From Candidatus Roizmanbacteria bacterium CG_4_10_14_0_8_um_filter_33_9 (lineage in GTDB: Bacteria > Patescibacteriota > Microgenomatia > UBA1406 > GWC2-37-13), in the NCBI GenBank assembly GCA_002785065.1, contig PFLI01000059.1, positions 1-6,345 of the forward strand: a DNA stretch of 6,345 bases. The letters run 5' to 3'. The position numbers and the translations under genes are program-made. Positions within the stretch are counted from its first letter, which is position 1. Each line of letters starts with the position of its first letter. Positions 5,964 to 6,345 of the stretch are shown here, in pieces. The notes under the pieces were generated by a model that was not told the DNA's origin, did no database searches, and worked only from the letters and a program-made list of their open reading frames with translations.

Positions 5964-6345
5964 TATCCTTAAATATAGAAAATTATTTATTTCATCTAAT
6001 AGTGTCAATAAACCATTAGAAGGAATGTATTTTACATTAGATGTATAGGGAAGTAATAGTAAAGCTTCCTGATTATTAAAATTTCTGCTGGCTCTATTTA
6101 AAATAATTTGACTATTATCTTCGGATGCTTGTAAGTAATAAATGCTGCCAGCATGTGCAAATTGATCGATTACATTTAAGATACTATTTGTAATTATAAC
6201 TGGCATAGTAGAAATAATAATTTCATGTAATTGATTATTGGTCTGTGAATATATAATATTGTCAGATAATGTATCCCATACAATGTCTTGCCAATATATT
6301 TGTGAAAGACCGGTTAAATTTTCCTCAATTGCTGAATTGTCAACT
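5718..6345 (-). CDS. Propeller-like protein, 5' end outside window, frame continuing into a small membrane protein
   Basis: The frame is open from the right edge (first full codon 6344-6342) to TAA 5720-5718: 208 residues with the N-terminus missing. The first 127 residues read as beta-propeller blades, with strand patterns DIVWDTLSDNIIYS, AGSIYYLQ and SNGLLTLLDEINNFLYL. Such propellers occur in Candidate Phyla Radiation surface or PEGA-type proteins; this match rests on pattern only. At residue 128 (ATG 5963) a new protein seems to begin: MKK, a hydrophobic helix of about 19 residues and a short cysteine-containing domain. The last visible blade stops just after LYLRI, where another strand would be expected. 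It could be a real two-part protein, or a truncated gene fused to its neighbour by deletion or stop loss. Met at 6206 is internal and is not a credible start, because the frame upstream also reads like protein. Confidence 0.65.
   Translation of the reverse strand, partial: VDNSAIEENLTGLSQIYWQDIVWDTLSDNIIYSQTNNQLHEIIISTMPVIITNSILNVIDQFAHAGSIYYLQASEDNSQIILNRASRNFNNQEALLLLPYTSNVKYIPSNGLLTLLDEINNFLYLRIMKKTILFFLFIVLFIVLIVIYVRSPKLSYSYNPFTKEGIVCKCIGTEISHAELMFKQTGSSLGSDYDKICYGLVIQCKNHL

Overview
The window is very AT-rich (near 30% GC by eye) and carries densely packed genes read in the standard code. The protein styles (secreted multidomain proteins with TPTP-type linkers, a single C-terminal membrane anchor and a basic tail; a TasA-like domain; a small coiled-coil protein with TKxDL repeats; almost no Shine-Dalgarno sequences) suggest a Candidate Phyla Radiation bacterium, perhaps Microgenomates-like. 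This placement is inferred from style only; no rRNA or other marker gene is present.

Right to left on the minus strand run three genes: a class I SAM methyltransferase with an N-terminal zinc ribbon (4026-4931), a large exported alpha/beta hydrolase with an N-terminal five-bladed propeller and a C-terminal anchor (1219-3975), and an exported TasA-like plus fibronectin type III protein that leaves the window at its C-terminus (1-1126). The last two are surface proteins and share a G-x-V-x-G-x-K-T motif just before the C-terminal membrane helix. A perfect 21-base direct repeat holding a TATAAT box lies upstream of both the methyltransferase and the hydrolase, so the two probably have separate but matching promoters.

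To the right is a divergent spacer (4932-5199) with a palindrome, a 17-codon micro-ORF preceded by AAGGAG, and a third, diverged copy of the TTGTAGCATA element. A small plus-strand coiled-coil gene (5200-5523) follows. After a convergent spacer (5524-5717), a minus-strand frame runs in from the right edge (5718-6345). It reads as the end of a beta-propeller protein joined without a stop codon to what looks like a complete small membrane-anchored protein, possibly a gene fusion or stop-codon loss.

No tRNA, rRNA, CRISPR array, transposase or known defence system is visible. The most unusual items are the propeller-hydrolase fusion enzyme, the shared pre-membrane motif, the repeated promoter element and the fused frame at the right edge.
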